A stretch of DNA of 64,000 nucleotides. Origin: Mumia xiangluensis (GTDB taxonomy: Bacteria; Actinomycetota; Actinomycetes; Propionibacteriales; Nocardioidaceae). Positions 1 through 7,488 of the stretch are shown here, in pieces (the stretch's first letter is position 1; every line of letters starts with the position of its first letter). The notes below the pieces were generated by a model, which saw nothing but the letters and a program-made list of their open reading frames with translations, was not told the DNA's origin and did no database searches. Made by a program: the position numbers and the translations under genes. The stretch is from the NCBI RefSeq assembly GCF_010994095.1, contig NZ_WJYO01000001.1, positions 1,116,001 to 1,180,000 of the forward strand. The letters are read 5' to 3'.

Positions 1-1
1 G

Positions 2-250
2 GACCTCGCGGCCGGGTACGACCAGGTGGTCGCTCTCACTCCGATCGCGGCGGCCGTGCCGCGCTCGCGGGGAGCGGAGGCACAGCTCGCCGGGACCGGC
101 GCTCGCTACACCGTCGTCGCACCGGACAGGGACGCGCGCCGCGCCATCGGCCGCAACGTGCTCGACCCGTCGGCGCGGGCGGCGACTGCGCGTGCGGGCC
201 TCGCGCAGGCTGCGAGCGTCGCGGACGCCGTCGCCGCCGTGTGGGGCTGA
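2..250 (+). CDS. patatin-like phospholipase family protein, C-terminal fragment
   Basis: Only the last 82 codons are present; the gene enters from the left edge in the frame that begins at base 2. The visible residues (AIGRNVLDP, then an Ala/Arg-rich helix ending in AVWG) resemble the C-terminal tail of actinobacterial patatin-like hydrolases. The Ser-Asp catalytic dyad of that family would lie outside the window, so function cannot be checked here. The stop codon lies 2 bp before the proposed start of the next gene, suggesting co-transcription. The family call rests on a remembered tail pattern only. Confidence 0.55.
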   Translation, partial: DLAAGYDQVVALTPIAAAVPRSRGAEAQLAGTGARYTVVAPDRDARRAIGRNVLDPSARAATARAGLAQAASVADAVAAVWG

Positions 251-252
251 CC

Positions 253-615
253 GTGGCTCGCCGACTCGTCCCACTCGATCCGGAGGTCTGGCAGGAGCTG
301 CGCGTCCGGCTCGACGCGGCCGGCCCGCCGCAGCCCGCTGACCTTCGCGCCGCGACCAAGCACCTGCTGGCCGTGCTCGACCAGCGCGCGCCCGGCAACA
401 GCGTCGAGGTGCGCGTCCCGCCGTACGCAGCGGTCCAGGTGATCCCCGGTGCCCGTCACACCCGCGGCACACCGCCGGCGGTCGTCGAGACCGACCCTCT
501 GACGTGGATCGCGCTCGCCACCGGCCGTACGACGTGGGCCGAGGCGGTCGCGGCGGGCAGGGTCAGCGCGTCCGGGGAGCGCAGCGACCTCACGCCGTAC
601 CTCCCGCTGGACTGA
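253..615 (+). CDS. sterol carrier family protein
   Basis: A 120-residue protein with the conserved run GNSVEVRVPPYAAVQ, then HTRGTPP, VVETDP and SGERSDLTPYLPL. This is the pattern of the small actinobacterial proteins annotated as sterol carrier (SCP2-like) family. These are thought to bind lipid or hydrophobic ligands in the cytosol; no enzymatic residues are evident. The GTG at 253 was chosen because it follows the upstream stop by 2 bp; a GTG at 241 in the same frame would give four more residues. It is probably co-transcribed with the patatin-like gene. Its 3' side is followed by a single copy of the repeat found in arrays near 30 kb. Confidence 0.8.
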   Translation: MARRLVPLDPEVWQELRVRLDAAGPPQPADLRAATKHLLAVLDQRAPGNSVEVRVPPYAAVQVIPGARHTRGTPPAVVETDPLTWIALATGRTTWAEAVAAGRVSASGERSDLTPYLPLD

Positions 616-625
616 CCGCACCCGC

Positions 626-655
626 CGCTGGTCGAGGCGCGGAGCGATCGAGACC
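626..655 (+). repeat. solitary copy of the 30-bp CGCTGGTCGAG...ATCGAGACC repeat
   Basis: This 30-bp segment matches the array unit at 29.4-30.4 kb with one difference (G for A in the centre). It sits in the 46-bp gap between two convergent stop codons, the usual place for REP-type elements. Outer GGTC/GACC and inner CGC/GCG can pair into an imperfect hairpin. Confidence 0.85.
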
Positions 656-661
656 CGACCC

Positions 662-1981
662 TCACCGCTTCCCAGCGCGCAGGGCGGCCCACAGCTGGGG
701 CTCGGCCGTGCGCCACCCGGGCAGCTTGACCCGCTTGCGGTAGTCCAGCACGGCTCGCTCCGTCGTCGCGTCGAACAGTCCGTTGCGCGGCACGGAGCGC
801 GCCAGCGCCGCGGTGAGGGAGCGCTGGAGCTTGTAGACGTTCTGGCCTGTCGAGCCGCGCTTGAGCACCGGCGCGCTGTTGCCCGACAGCAGCGAGACCC
901 AGACCTTGCGGCTGATCGTGCCGGTCTTCGCCCACCCGCGGGCGGCCCGGTAGCGGTTGATCGCGCGCTGGGCCTTCGCGCCGAACTTGGTGCCCGACGT
1001 CGACCCCTTGTAGTAGCCACGCTGCTTCAGCAGGCACTTCGCCTCGGGGACGAGGTCGGCACGGCGCTGGTTACGGCGGATGTAGCGGTACTTCGAGACG
1101 CTCGGTGTCCCGCACTGCGCCTTGGGCTTCTTCGTGGTCGATCCCGAGCCGATGTCCATCACGTTGCGGTCGATGTTGATCGTGACGCCGTTGTAGCGGG
1201 TGACGGCGTTGCCGACGTACTGGTGGATCCGCTTGCCGTCGACCCAGTAGCGGTCGTCGAGGTACGGCTCGGCCTTGAGGTTGGCCTTGCCGTTGTACCA
1301 GCCGAACCAGAGGGCGTCGGGGTAGTGGTAGCCGCTCACCGAGGCGTTGCGGAGGTTGTTCATCGTCCTGATCGCGGCCGACGCGCTCGAGTAGAGCCCG
1401 GAGCGGTAGCCGTGCTGGGCGATCCGTGAGCTCCAGCCGTGAACGAACTCGATGACGGCGGCGTTGCAGGCGGCGTTGGAGATCGGGTACCACTCGATGT
1501 CGAGCGTGAGCGTGCTTCCCCTGCCGATGGCGAGCGCGGTCGCGGCGGTGACGCTCTCGTTAGCGGCGAGCACGCCCTGGGAACGCGCGGTCGCGGGGTC
1601 TGACGACATCTTCTGCTTGTTGCCGGCGTAGCAGGGCGCCTGCATCCCGACGTGGATCGGCAGGAGGCGCCATCCGCGGGACGCCTGCGTGGTCACCCAG
1701 CTGCGGGTCAGGTTCGGTTGGGCGCAGGCTCGGGAGGAGCCGGAGATGTAGATGCCCACCGCGCCGAACGGGGACGAGACCCACCACGCGTCCATCTGCG
1801 CCTGCGTCGGCGCGGTGCAGGCGTCGAACGCGAAGCCGGTGAAGTTGCCGGGGGCGTTGACCGCGGCGTCCGCGGGCGCGGCGGCCAGAGCCGGGACGAG
1901 CGCTCCGGCGGCCAGCGTGAGGCCGGCGACCGCGGCGGTCAGCCGCCGCCTGGACGCGGCGTGGATCCGTGTGGTGAGCAT
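662..1981 (-). CDS. secreted glycoside-hydrolase-like (DUF1906) protein with peptidoglycan-binding C-terminus
   Basis: A protein of about 439 residues. The N-terminus has a Tat/Sec-like signal: Arg-rich RIHAASRRR, a hydrophobic stretch, then an Ala-rich cleavage zone ending near PADAAV. A DUF1906-type domain follows (GFAFDACTAPTQAQMDAW, then GIYISG, and TLDIEWYP with an acidic pair on a predicted beta strand), a TIM-barrel fold related to cell-wall-acting glycoside hydrolases. After a KPKAQCG linker, the C-terminal 160 residues hold two peptidoglycan-binding-type repeats. It probably acts on or binds the cell wall outside the cell. Three ATGs lie at 1990, 1987 and 1981; the last has a GGGGG stretch 9 nt upstream and is preferred. 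It is transcribed divergently from the M20 peptidase. Confidence 0.75.
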   Translation of the reverse strand: MLTTRIHAASRRRLTAAVAGLTLAAGALVPALAAAPADAAVNAPGNFTGFAFDACTAPTQAQMDAWWVSSPFGAVGIYISGSSRACAQPNLTRSWVTTQASRGWRLLPIHVGMQAPCYAGNKQKMSSDPATARSQGVLAANESVTAATALAIGRGSTLTLDIEWYPISNAACNAAVIEFVHGWSSRIAQHGYRSGLYSSASAAIRTMNNLRNASVSGYHYPDALWFGWYNGKANLKAEPYLDDRYWVDGKRIHQYVGNAVTRYNGVTINIDRNVMDIGSGSTTKKPKAQCGTPSVSKYRYIRRNQRRADLVPEAKCLLKQRGYYKGSTSGTKFGAKAQRAINRYRAARGWAKTGTISRKVWVSLLSGNSAPVLKRGSTGQNVYKLQRSLTAALARSVPRNGLFDATTERAVLDYRKRVKLPGWRTAEPQLWAALRAGKR

Positions 1982-2008
1982 CGACATCATCCCCCGTAAA
2001 GTGCCGAC

Positions 2009-3346
2009 ATGAGCCTTGCGGCGTTGCAACGACTTCATGCCATCATGCCTTCGGTTCTCTCGGACTTGAAGGATCTCGTGCGGATTCCTTCGGTGGGTGC
2101 AGATCCTTCGCGATCTGAGGACGTACGCCGTAGCGCTGACGCCGTTGCCGCACTGCTCCGTGACGCCGGTTTCGCACGCGTCGACGTCGTCTCCGCGGGC
2201 GGCGGACCTGCCGTCATCGCAAATCATCCCGCACCGCCGGGGTCACCGACGGTGCTCCTCTACGCCCACCACGACGTCCAGCCGACCGGCGATCCCGCCG
2301 TCTGGACGTCGCCGCCGTTCGAGCCGACCGAGCGTGGAGAACGCCTGTACGGCCGGGGTGCCGCCGACGACAAGGCTGGGATCGCTGCCCACCTGGCGGC
2401 GTTCCGGGCCTGGGACGGAGCACCTCCGGTCGGAGTCACGGTCTTCGTCGAAGGCGAGGAGGAGTCGGGGTCGGCGAGCCTCGGGACGCTGCTCGACACC
2501 TATCGCGACCGGCTGGCCGCCGACGTCATCGTCATCGCGGACTCGACGAACTGGGCGATCGGCACCCCCGCGCTGACCACGACGCTGCGCGGCCTGGTCG
2601 ACTGCGTCGTCGAGGTCGAGACGTTCAAGCACGCGGTCCACTCCGGGATGTGGGGTGGCGTGTTCCCCGACGCGCTCTCCGTGCTGGTCCGTCTCCTCGC
2701 GACGCTGCACGACGACACCGGCGAGGTGGCCGTGTCGGGGCTGCATGTGGGGACGGCCGCCGACGTCGAGTACCCGCTCGACCGCCTGCACGCCGAGTCC
2801 GGTGTGCTCGACGGGGTCGACCAGATTGGCTCCGGCTCGGTCGTCGACCGACTGTGGGCCAAGCCGGCGATCAGCGTGATCGGTATCGACGCGCCGACGG
2901 TGGCCGACTCCTCGAACACGCTCGTGCCTCGGGCGCGGGCTAAGGTCTCGATGCGGATCGCTCCCGGCTCCGACACCGACGCGTCGATGGATGCACTCGT
3001 CGAGCACCTGCGGACCCACGCACCGTGGGGCGCAAGGGTCACGGTGACGCCGAACGACCGCGGCGACGCGTATGCGATCGAGGCGGAAGGCCCGGCGTAC
3101 GACGCGGCTCGCTCGGCCTTCCGCGAGGCGTGGGACGGTGTGGAGCCGATCGACATGGGCGTAGGCGGATCGATCCCGTTCATCGCGGAGTTCGCCAGCC
3201 GTTATCCGGACGCGGCGGTCCTGGTGACCGGGGTCGAGGACCCGGACACGCGCGCTCACGGGGTCGACGAGGGTCTGCACCTCGGGGAGTTCTCACGGGT
3301 CTGCGCCGCCGAGACACTCCTCCTGGCTCGCCTCGGGGAGCTCTGA
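2009..3346 (+). CDS. M20 family metallodipeptidase
   Basis: A 445-residue cytosolic zinc peptidase of the M20/CNDP-like dipeptidase group. Expected metal and catalytic residues are visible: LYAHHDVQP (His and Asp), GRGAADDKAG (bridging Asp), EGEEESGS (Glu pair), IADSTN, and a late DTRAHGVDEG supplying the C-terminal His. A lid/dimerisation domain (about residues 190-320) interrupts the catalytic core, as is usual. The start at 2009 gives a normal N-terminus (LVRIPSVGADP follows at residue 23); the ATG at 2045 is an alternative. No clear Shine-Dalgarno is seen. Only a few tens of bases separate it from the divergent secreted protein, so their promoters must overlap. Confidence 0.88.
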   Translation: MSLAALQRLHAIMPSVLSDLKDLVRIPSVGADPSRSEDVRRSADAVAALLRDAGFARVDVVSAGGGPAVIANHPAPPGSPTVLLYAHHDVQPTGDPAVWTSPPFEPTERGERLYGRGAADDKAGIAAHLAAFRAWDGAPPVGVTVFVEGEEESGSASLGTLLDTYRDRLAADVIVIADSTNWAIGTPALTTTLRGLVDCVVEVETFKHAVHSGMWGGVFPDALSVLVRLLATLHDDTGEVAVSGLHVGTAADVEYPLDRLHAESGVLDGVDQIGSGSVVDRLWAKPAISVIGIDAPTVADSSNTLVPRARAKVSMRIAPGSDTDASMDALVEHLRTHAPWGARVTVTPNDRGDAYAIEAEGPAYDAARSAFREAWDGVEPIDMGVGGSIPFIAEFASRYPDAAVLVTGVEDPDTRAHGVDEGLHLGEFSRVCAAETLLLARLGEL

Positions 3347-3457
3347 AAAAGACGCCCACGTGCTGAGAACTTTCTGATAAATCATATATCGTCGCGCTGT
3401 TCATCCTAAGTTCTTCGGAAACGGTCGCTGTCCGGAGGCGGCCGCGGAAGGAGAGAC
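3347..3457 (+). promoter_or_regulatory. AT-rich promoter region of the secreted Lys-rich protein
   Basis: This 111-bp gap is markedly AT-richer than its surroundings (TGATAAATCATATATCG around 3375-3391). It contains AGAACTT at 3366 and its inverse AAGTTCT at 3408. A strong Shine-Dalgarno, GGAGAG, lies just before the ATG at 3458. The -10 cannot be assigned uniquely among the TA-rich hexamers. Confidence 0.4.
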
Positions 3458-4582
3458 ATGACGATGACTCCAACCCGCCGCGGTGCGGGCCTGATCGCCG
3501 CAGGTGCGCTTGTCGCCGGCACCCTCGGTCTGGCCGCAGCTCCCGCCGCCAACGCTGCCGAGACCACCACCGACTACTCCTGCGACTACACGGGCGGCCC
3601 CCACGCGTCGTCGCTGAGTGCGGACGTCCAGGCGCCGGCGACGATCCTGACGGGCCAGCCGCTCACGCTGACCGCGACCGGCGTCGAGTACGCATGGGGC
3701 GCGACCTGGACCCAGGCCGGCCGCGACTACTCGATGAAGTACAAGGACGTGACCGCGACGGTGCCCGTCCTCGTCAACGGCGTCGCTCTCGCGCAACCGG
3801 CGAAGCTGACCTTCAACAACGCTGACCTGGTCGTCCCCGCGGCAGGCAACATGACGTGGCCCGGGAAGATCGCGTTCCCTGCGATCCCGACCACCTCGGG
3901 TGCAGACGTGAACGTCACCTTCGGCAAGGTCGACTTCGACATGCAGGTCGCCCTCAGCCTCGTCGGCGGCGGCAACATCTTCATCCCGGCCAAGGTCCCC
4001 TGCGCGGTCTCGGGCACGGCACCGACGGTCGCAAGTGTGGACGTCCTTCCCCCGGGCAACCTCGCCGCGGCTGCGCCGTTGAGGGCTGTCGGCAAGCCCG
4101 TCGTCGGCCAGCGGCTGTCGGCCGTCGGTGGGACGACCACCCCGGCCAGCACGGTCGCGTACACGTGGCTCGTCGGCGGCAAGGCTGCCGGCGCCGGCTC
4201 GGCGTACGTCGTGAAGCCCGCCGACCTCGGCAAGACCATCGCCCTGAGCGCGAAGGCGACGAAGGTCGGCTACAACCCCAAGGCCTCGACCGTCACGGTC
4301 GGCAAGGTCGCCGCCGGCTCGTTCGTCGTGCCGGGCAAGCCCGCGATCAGTGGCAAGGCCAAGGTCGGCAAGACGCTCAAGGCCAAGGCCAAGAGCGTCG
4401 CCGGCACGAGGGTCACCTACCAGTGGCTGAAGAACGGCAAGGCCATCAAGGGTGCAAAGTCCAGCAAGCTCAAGCTCAAGAAGTCGTTCAAGGGCAAGAA
4501 GGTCTCCGTGAAGGTGACCTACACCCGGGCCGGCTACAAGACCGTCGCCGTGACGTCGGCGGCCAAGAAGGTCAAAAAGTAA
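3458..4582 (+). CDS. secreted protein with Lys-rich Ig-like C-terminal repeats
   Basis: A 374-residue exported protein. Residues 1-33 form a signal peptide (MTMTPTRRGAGLIAAGALVAG..., cleavage near AANAAE). Residues 35-185 form a beta-rich domain with two cysteines (YSCDYTGG and KVPCAV) that resembles the DUF6801 type. The remainder holds two bacterial Ig-like/A1-type repeats, each with a Y-W-L core (VAYTWLVGGK and VTYQWLKNGK) and ending in a strongly basic tail rich in KLKLKK and AAKKVKK. Export and a cell-surface or cell-wall role are inferred from the architecture; no enzyme motif is visible. It is monocistronic: its own promoter region lies upstream and a strong hairpin terminator follows. 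Confidence 0.75.
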   Translation: MTMTPTRRGAGLIAAGALVAGTLGLAAAPAANAAETTTDYSCDYTGGPHASSLSADVQAPATILTGQPLTLTATGVEYAWGATWTQAGRDYSMKYKDVTATVPVLVNGVALAQPAKLTFNNADLVVPAAGNMTWPGKIAFPAIPTTSGADVNVTFGKVDFDMQVALSLVGGGNIFIPAKVPCAVSGTAPTVASVDVLPPGNLAAAAPLRAVGKPVVGQRLSAVGGTTTPASTVAYTWLVGGKAAGAGSAYVVKPADLGKTIALSAKATKVGYNPKASTVTVGKVAAGSFVVPGKPAISGKAKVGKTLKAKAKSVAGTRVTYQWLKNGKAIKGAKSSKLKLKKSFKGKKVSVKVTYTRAGYKTVAVTSAAKKVKK

Positions 4583-4592
4583 CCCAGTTCTG

Positions 4593-4649
4593 ACGAAGGA
4601 CCCGACATCCGGCCACCTGTCCTGGCCGCGGTGCCGGGTCCTTCGTTTT
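4593..4649 (+). terminator. rho-independent terminator of the secreted protein gene
   Basis: The arms ACGAAGGACCCG (4593-4604) and CGGGTCCTTCGT (4635-4646) pair perfectly over 12 bp, with a small GGCCA/TGGCC stem nested in the loop. A short T-run follows. It begins 10 bp after the stop codon. Confidence 0.85.
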
Positions 4650-4651
4650 GT

Positions 4652-4666
4652 CGCGTCAGATCTGGC
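4652..4666. repeat. left 15-bp direct repeat flanking the two-gene cassette
   Basis: CGCGTCAGATCTGGC occurs here and again, identically, at 5651-5665. The right copy covers the last codons and stop of the acyl-CoA ligase gene. The pair brackets the lower-GC cassette of about 1.0 kb. Confidence 0.6.
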
Positions 4667-4783
4667 CGCACGCCGGACGGAGCCAGTCGCAACCTGGCAC
4701 AGCTCGTGACGTTGTTCAGCACGATGCTGACACGCAAGGATGGGCACGCGGACAGAAATTGGCGGCAAGGACCTGGGGTAGTG

Positions 4784-5236
4784 ATGCGCGTCGAGTCTCA
4801 CGATCGCTTCAGCGCCGTTGCCGAGTTTGACCCGGTGACGGGGCGCCTCGATGAGTTCAGCCGTGCGTCAGGCGCCGCTGCGGACCGGGTCGCCCCACAA
4901 GGCCACTATTCAAGGTTGGCGGGGACGCTCGTGGTGTTCTACCGACTTGGCGCGTCACTTTGGATACGCATCGGGGTCGCATCCCGGAATCTCAACGACG
5001 CGGGAGTGGAGATCCGCTGGAAGAGGTCTCGTGGGCACTCAACTCTGGACCTCATCGATAACGGAGTGCTGATTGCGGAAGCGGAGTATCAGCCAAGCCC
5101 GGGAGGTGGCGACGCGGATCCGACTCCTTTCGCGGAATCGGAAGACTGGGACTTCGGGCTGTTCGTGACGGCGGTGCTTGGGAGCGAAGGTCGGCGCGCG
5201 CGCATCTACGGCGGGGCGGGAGAGTACGCGGAATGA
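4784..5236 (+). CDS. hypothetical protein, first gene of a lower-GC two-gene cassette
   Basis: A 150-residue protein I do not recognise. It starts MRVESHDRFSAVAEFDP and has strand-rich segments such as LVVFYRLGASLWIRIGV and EIRWKRSRGHSTLDLIDNG; it has no signal peptide and no membrane segment. The ATG at 4784 (GTG at 4781) was chosen over a 51-codon upstream extension, because that extension would start inside the preceding terminator. Codon use is visibly less GC-biased than in neighbours (third positions include TTT, ATA, TCA), suggesting recent acquisition. It overlaps the next gene by ATGA, so the two are translationally coupled. A toxin-immunity or other partner pair is possible, but there is no motif support. 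Confidence 0.55.
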   Translation: MRVESHDRFSAVAEFDPVTGRLDEFSRASGAAADRVAPQGHYSRLAGTLVVFYRLGASLWIRIGVASRNLNDAGVEIRWKRSRGHSTLDLIDNGVLIAEAEYQPSPGGGDADPTPFAESEDWDFGLFVTAVLGSEGRRARIYGGAGEYAE

Positions 5237-5571
5237 CGAGATCGAGAAGGGGTCAGTCGTACCGTCGGAAGATCCGGTTCCTGGACGACGCCCTGATTCT
5301 CGAGGATGGGGAGCGGTGGGATCGGGTCCGTCCCGCGAGCTCGTACTTCAGTACAGCGTGCGAGGTCCGTGAACTGTCGCCCCTCCGTGCCGTCCTCATC
5401 GATGGCCGCGCTGCGCCGACGGACATGACGCTCGAGCGATACAGAGCCTGCGTCACGCAGGCGCTGGCGACCAACCATCCGGAAGGCGAGGATCCGGCGG
5501 TGCAGTTCCTCGTCTACTCCCGAGGCGACCACACGATTGTCGGCGTGGTGCCGACCCAGGACTGGTTCTAA
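5233..5571 (+). CDS. hypothetical protein, second gene of the cassette
   Basis: A 112-residue protein of unknown function, coupled to the preceding gene by a 4-bp ATGA overlap. The N-terminus is very basic (MTRSRRGQSYRRKIRF). A mixed acidic/hydrophobic body follows (VRELSPLRAVLIDGRAA), and it ends in GDHTIVGVVPTQDWF. No catalytic motif, transmembrane helix or signal peptide is visible. The GC content is lower than flanking genes. A hairpin shared with the convergent acyl-CoA ligase follows. The coupling, ORFan character and flanking direct repeat mark the pair as accessory DNA. Confidence 0.55.
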   Translation: MTRSRRGQSYRRKIRFLDDALILEDGERWDRVRPASSYFSTACEVRELSPLRAVLIDGRAAPTDMTLERYRACVTQALATNHPEGEDPAVQFLVYSRGDHTIVGVVPTQDWF

Positions 5572-5612
5572 GTCGTCCACAGTGGTGCGGGCACCCAGTG
5601 ATCCAGCGAACT

Positions 5613-5651
5613 GCTGGGCTCTGATCCACCGCTGATGGACCAGAGCCCAGC
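5613..5651. terminator. bidirectional hairpin between convergent genes
   Basis: GCTGGGCTCTGATCCA (5613-5628) pairs with TGGACCAGAGCCCAGC (5636-5651) with one G-T wobble position. It lies between the end of the cassette and the end of the acyl-CoA ligase and can serve both strands. There is no long T-run. Confidence 0.7.
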
Positions 5652-5665
5652 GCGTCAGATCTGGC
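5651..5665. repeat. right 15-bp direct repeat, overlapping the acyl-CoA ligase stop
   Basis: Identical to 4652-4666. Read on the minus strand it encodes the final Arg-Gln-Ile and stop of the ligase, so the left copy looks like a duplicated gene end. Confidence 0.6.
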
Positions 5666-7226
5666 GACCGGTGTCCGCCCAGTAGCCCTTGCGCAGGTCG
5701 CGCTTGAGGATCTTGCCGGACGGGTTGCGGGGGAGGAGCTCGACGACGTCGATCGTCCGCGGGCACTTGTAGCCGGCGAGCTGCTCGCGCGTGTACGCGA
5801 TGAGCTCCTCCTCGGTGACCGACTGGCCCTCGCGGAAGGCGACGACGGCCTTCACGCTCTCGCCCCAGCGCTCGTCGGGAACGCCGATCACGGCAACCTC
5901 GGCGACGGCGGGGTGTCCGGTGAGGACGCGCTCCACCTCGGGGGAGTACACGTTCTCGCCACCGGTGACGATCATGTCCTTGATGCGGTCCTCGACGTAC
6001 ACGTAGCCGTCGACGAACCGCCCGATGTCGCCGGTCCGGAACCACCCGTCCTCGGTGATGACCTCGGCCGTCGCCTGTGGCTTGTTGAGGAAGCCCTTCA
6101 TCAGCTGCGGCGTGCGGAACCACAGCTCGCCCGCGTCGCCCTCGGCCACGTCCTCCAGCAGGAACGGGTCGACGACACGGGTCTCGACGCCCGGGATCGG
6201 GATGCCGGCCGACAGCAGCCGCTCCGGGTGGTCGGCGTCGAGGTGGTCCTCGGGGAGCAGGTGCGTCACGACGCCGCACACCTCGGTGAGGCCGTACACC
6301 TGCATGAACTTCGTGTCCGGCCACGCCTCCATCGCCGCGCGCAGCAGCGGCAGCGGCATCGGCGCGGCGCCGTACGTGAAGAACTTCAGCTTGCCGAACA
6401 GCGCGGCGGCCTCCGGCCCTCCGGCGAGCGCCATCTGCGCGACGGCGGGGACGAGGAACGCCGAGTTGGCGCCCTTCATGATCGCCGTCGCCAGCGACAT
6501 CGGGTCAGGGTCGCGCGTCATGATGCTCGGGAAGCCGTCGTGGATCGCGAACTGCACGTACGACGTGCCGCCGACGTGGAACAGCGGCATGGCGACGAGG
6601 CTCTTGTCGCCGGGCTCGAGCTCCCAGTCGGCGTGCGCGTTGATGGTGTGCGCCACCATCGCGCGATGGGTCAGCATGACGCCCTTGGGGCGGCCGGTCG
6701 TGCCTGAGCTGTACATGACGAGGCAGACGTCGTCGGGGCTGTGGTCGGGCGATGGGCCGGCGGGTTGCGACGCGGCGAGCCACCCCTCGTACTCGTCGCC
6801 CTCCGCACCGTCGGGCATCACCTGGATGATCTGCTCGACCGTCGGGAGCCTCTCGCGGATCGTCTCGATCGCGGGGACCAGCTCGGTGCCGACGAACAGC
6901 ACTCGCGCACCGGAGTCGTTGATCGTGTAGTCGAGCTCGTCGCCGGCGAGGCGCCAGTTGACGATCGCTGTGGCCATCCCGCGCGAGGCGGCAGCCAGCG
7001 TGATCTCGACGCATGCCGGGTGGTTCTTGTCCAGGAAGGCGACGACGTCGCCGCGGCCCAGGCCGAGGTCGCGCAGACCGCCGGCGGCACGGCGTACGCG
7101 GTCGTCGAACTCGGCGTACGTCCAGGCCCTCTCTCCGTAGTCCATGCACTCGGCGTCGGGGGTCACCTCGGCCCAGTAGGAGAGGCGATCGTCAAGGAAG
7201 GTCGGTGTCGGAGGGGCTGCGGTCAT
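5655..7226 (-). CDS. AMP-forming acyl-CoA synthetase (FadD-like)
   Basis: A 523-residue cytosolic ligase that activates a carboxylic acid with ATP and then loads CoA. The hallmark motifs are present in order: the P-loop SSGTTGRPKGVMLTH (about residues 180-195), the YGLTEVCG acid-binding/A5 region, the A8 hinge (YVEDRIKDMIVTGGENVYS), and the C-terminal PRNPSGKILKRDLR with the catalytic Lys. Length is normal for the fatty-acyl-CoA ligase group. The acyl substrate cannot be read from sequence. The ATG at 7226 was chosen over a 26-residue upstream extension, as MTAAPPTPTFLDDRL is a typical start. It is monocistronic and divergent from the purF region. Confidence 0.88.
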   Translation of the reverse strand: MTAAPPTPTFLDDRLSYWAEVTPDAECMDYGERAWTYAEFDDRVRRAAGGLRDLGLGRGDVVAFLDKNHPACVEITLAAASRGMATAIVNWRLAGDELDYTINDSGARVLFVGTELVPAIETIRERLPTVEQIIQVMPDGAEGDEYEGWLAASQPAGPSPDHSPDDVCLVMYSSGTTGRPKGVMLTHRAMVAHTINAHADWELEPGDKSLVAMPLFHVGGTSYVQFAIHDGFPSIMTRDPDPMSLATAIMKGANSAFLVPAVAQMALAGGPEAAALFGKLKFFTYGAAPMPLPLLRAAMEAWPDTKFMQVYGLTEVCGVVTHLLPEDHLDADHPERLLSAGIPIPGVETRVVDPFLLEDVAEGDAGELWFRTPQLMKGFLNKPQATAEVITEDGWFRTGDIGRFVDGYVYVEDRIKDMIVTGGENVYSPEVERVLTGHPAVAEVAVIGVPDERWGESVKAVVAFREGQSVTEEELIAYTREQLAGYKCPRTIDVVELLPRNPSGKILKRDLRKGYWADTGRQI

Positions 7227-7321
7227 CGGCTGACTCCTCGGGGCGGCGCTCACGCGTCGGCGGACAGTGGTGACGACTGTGACACGGGTCACACGGTGAG
7301 GCAAGGACGTACTCTGAGGTG

Positions 7322-7450
7322 GTGCCTCTTGCTGAGATCTCCGCCGCCGGTTCCCTTCCCCAGCCGCTCATCGGAGCGGTCGCCGTCGGCATCCCGCTGC
7401 TCATCGTCGCTGTCTTCTTCGTCTTCTGGGACCGCCCGAAGAAGCCCTGA
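7322..7450 (+). CDS. 42-residue single-pass membrane protein
   Basis: A short ORF starting at the second codon of a GTG-GTG pair. It encodes a polar N-terminus (MPLAEISAAGSLPQP), one 20-residue hydrophobic helix (about residues 18-36) and a basic end (FWDRPKKP). It ends 38 bp before purF on the same strand. The good helix, the positively charged cytoplasmic tail and the tight spacing argue that it is a real gene. No family is recognised. Confidence 0.55.
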   Translation: MPLAEISAAGSLPQPLIGAVAVGIPLLIVAVFFVFWDRPKKP

Positions 7451-7476
7451 GCAGGAGCGCATTCACCCCAGGCACC

Positions 7477-7482
7477 TACACT
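7477..7482 (+). promoter_or_regulatory. possible -10 element (TACACT) for leaderless purF
   Basis: TACACT lies 6 bp before the purF GTG, the distance expected for a leaderless transcript. A GGAGG at 7483-7487 directly abuts the start and is too close to be a conventional Shine-Dalgarno. No good -35 is seen. Confidence 0.35.
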
Positions 7483-7488
7483 GGAGGC

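Noticed and set aside
4631-4783. 51-codon N-terminal extension of the first cassette gene
   Set aside because: It begins inside the right arm of the upstream terminator and has no ribosome-binding site; a better start lies at 4784.
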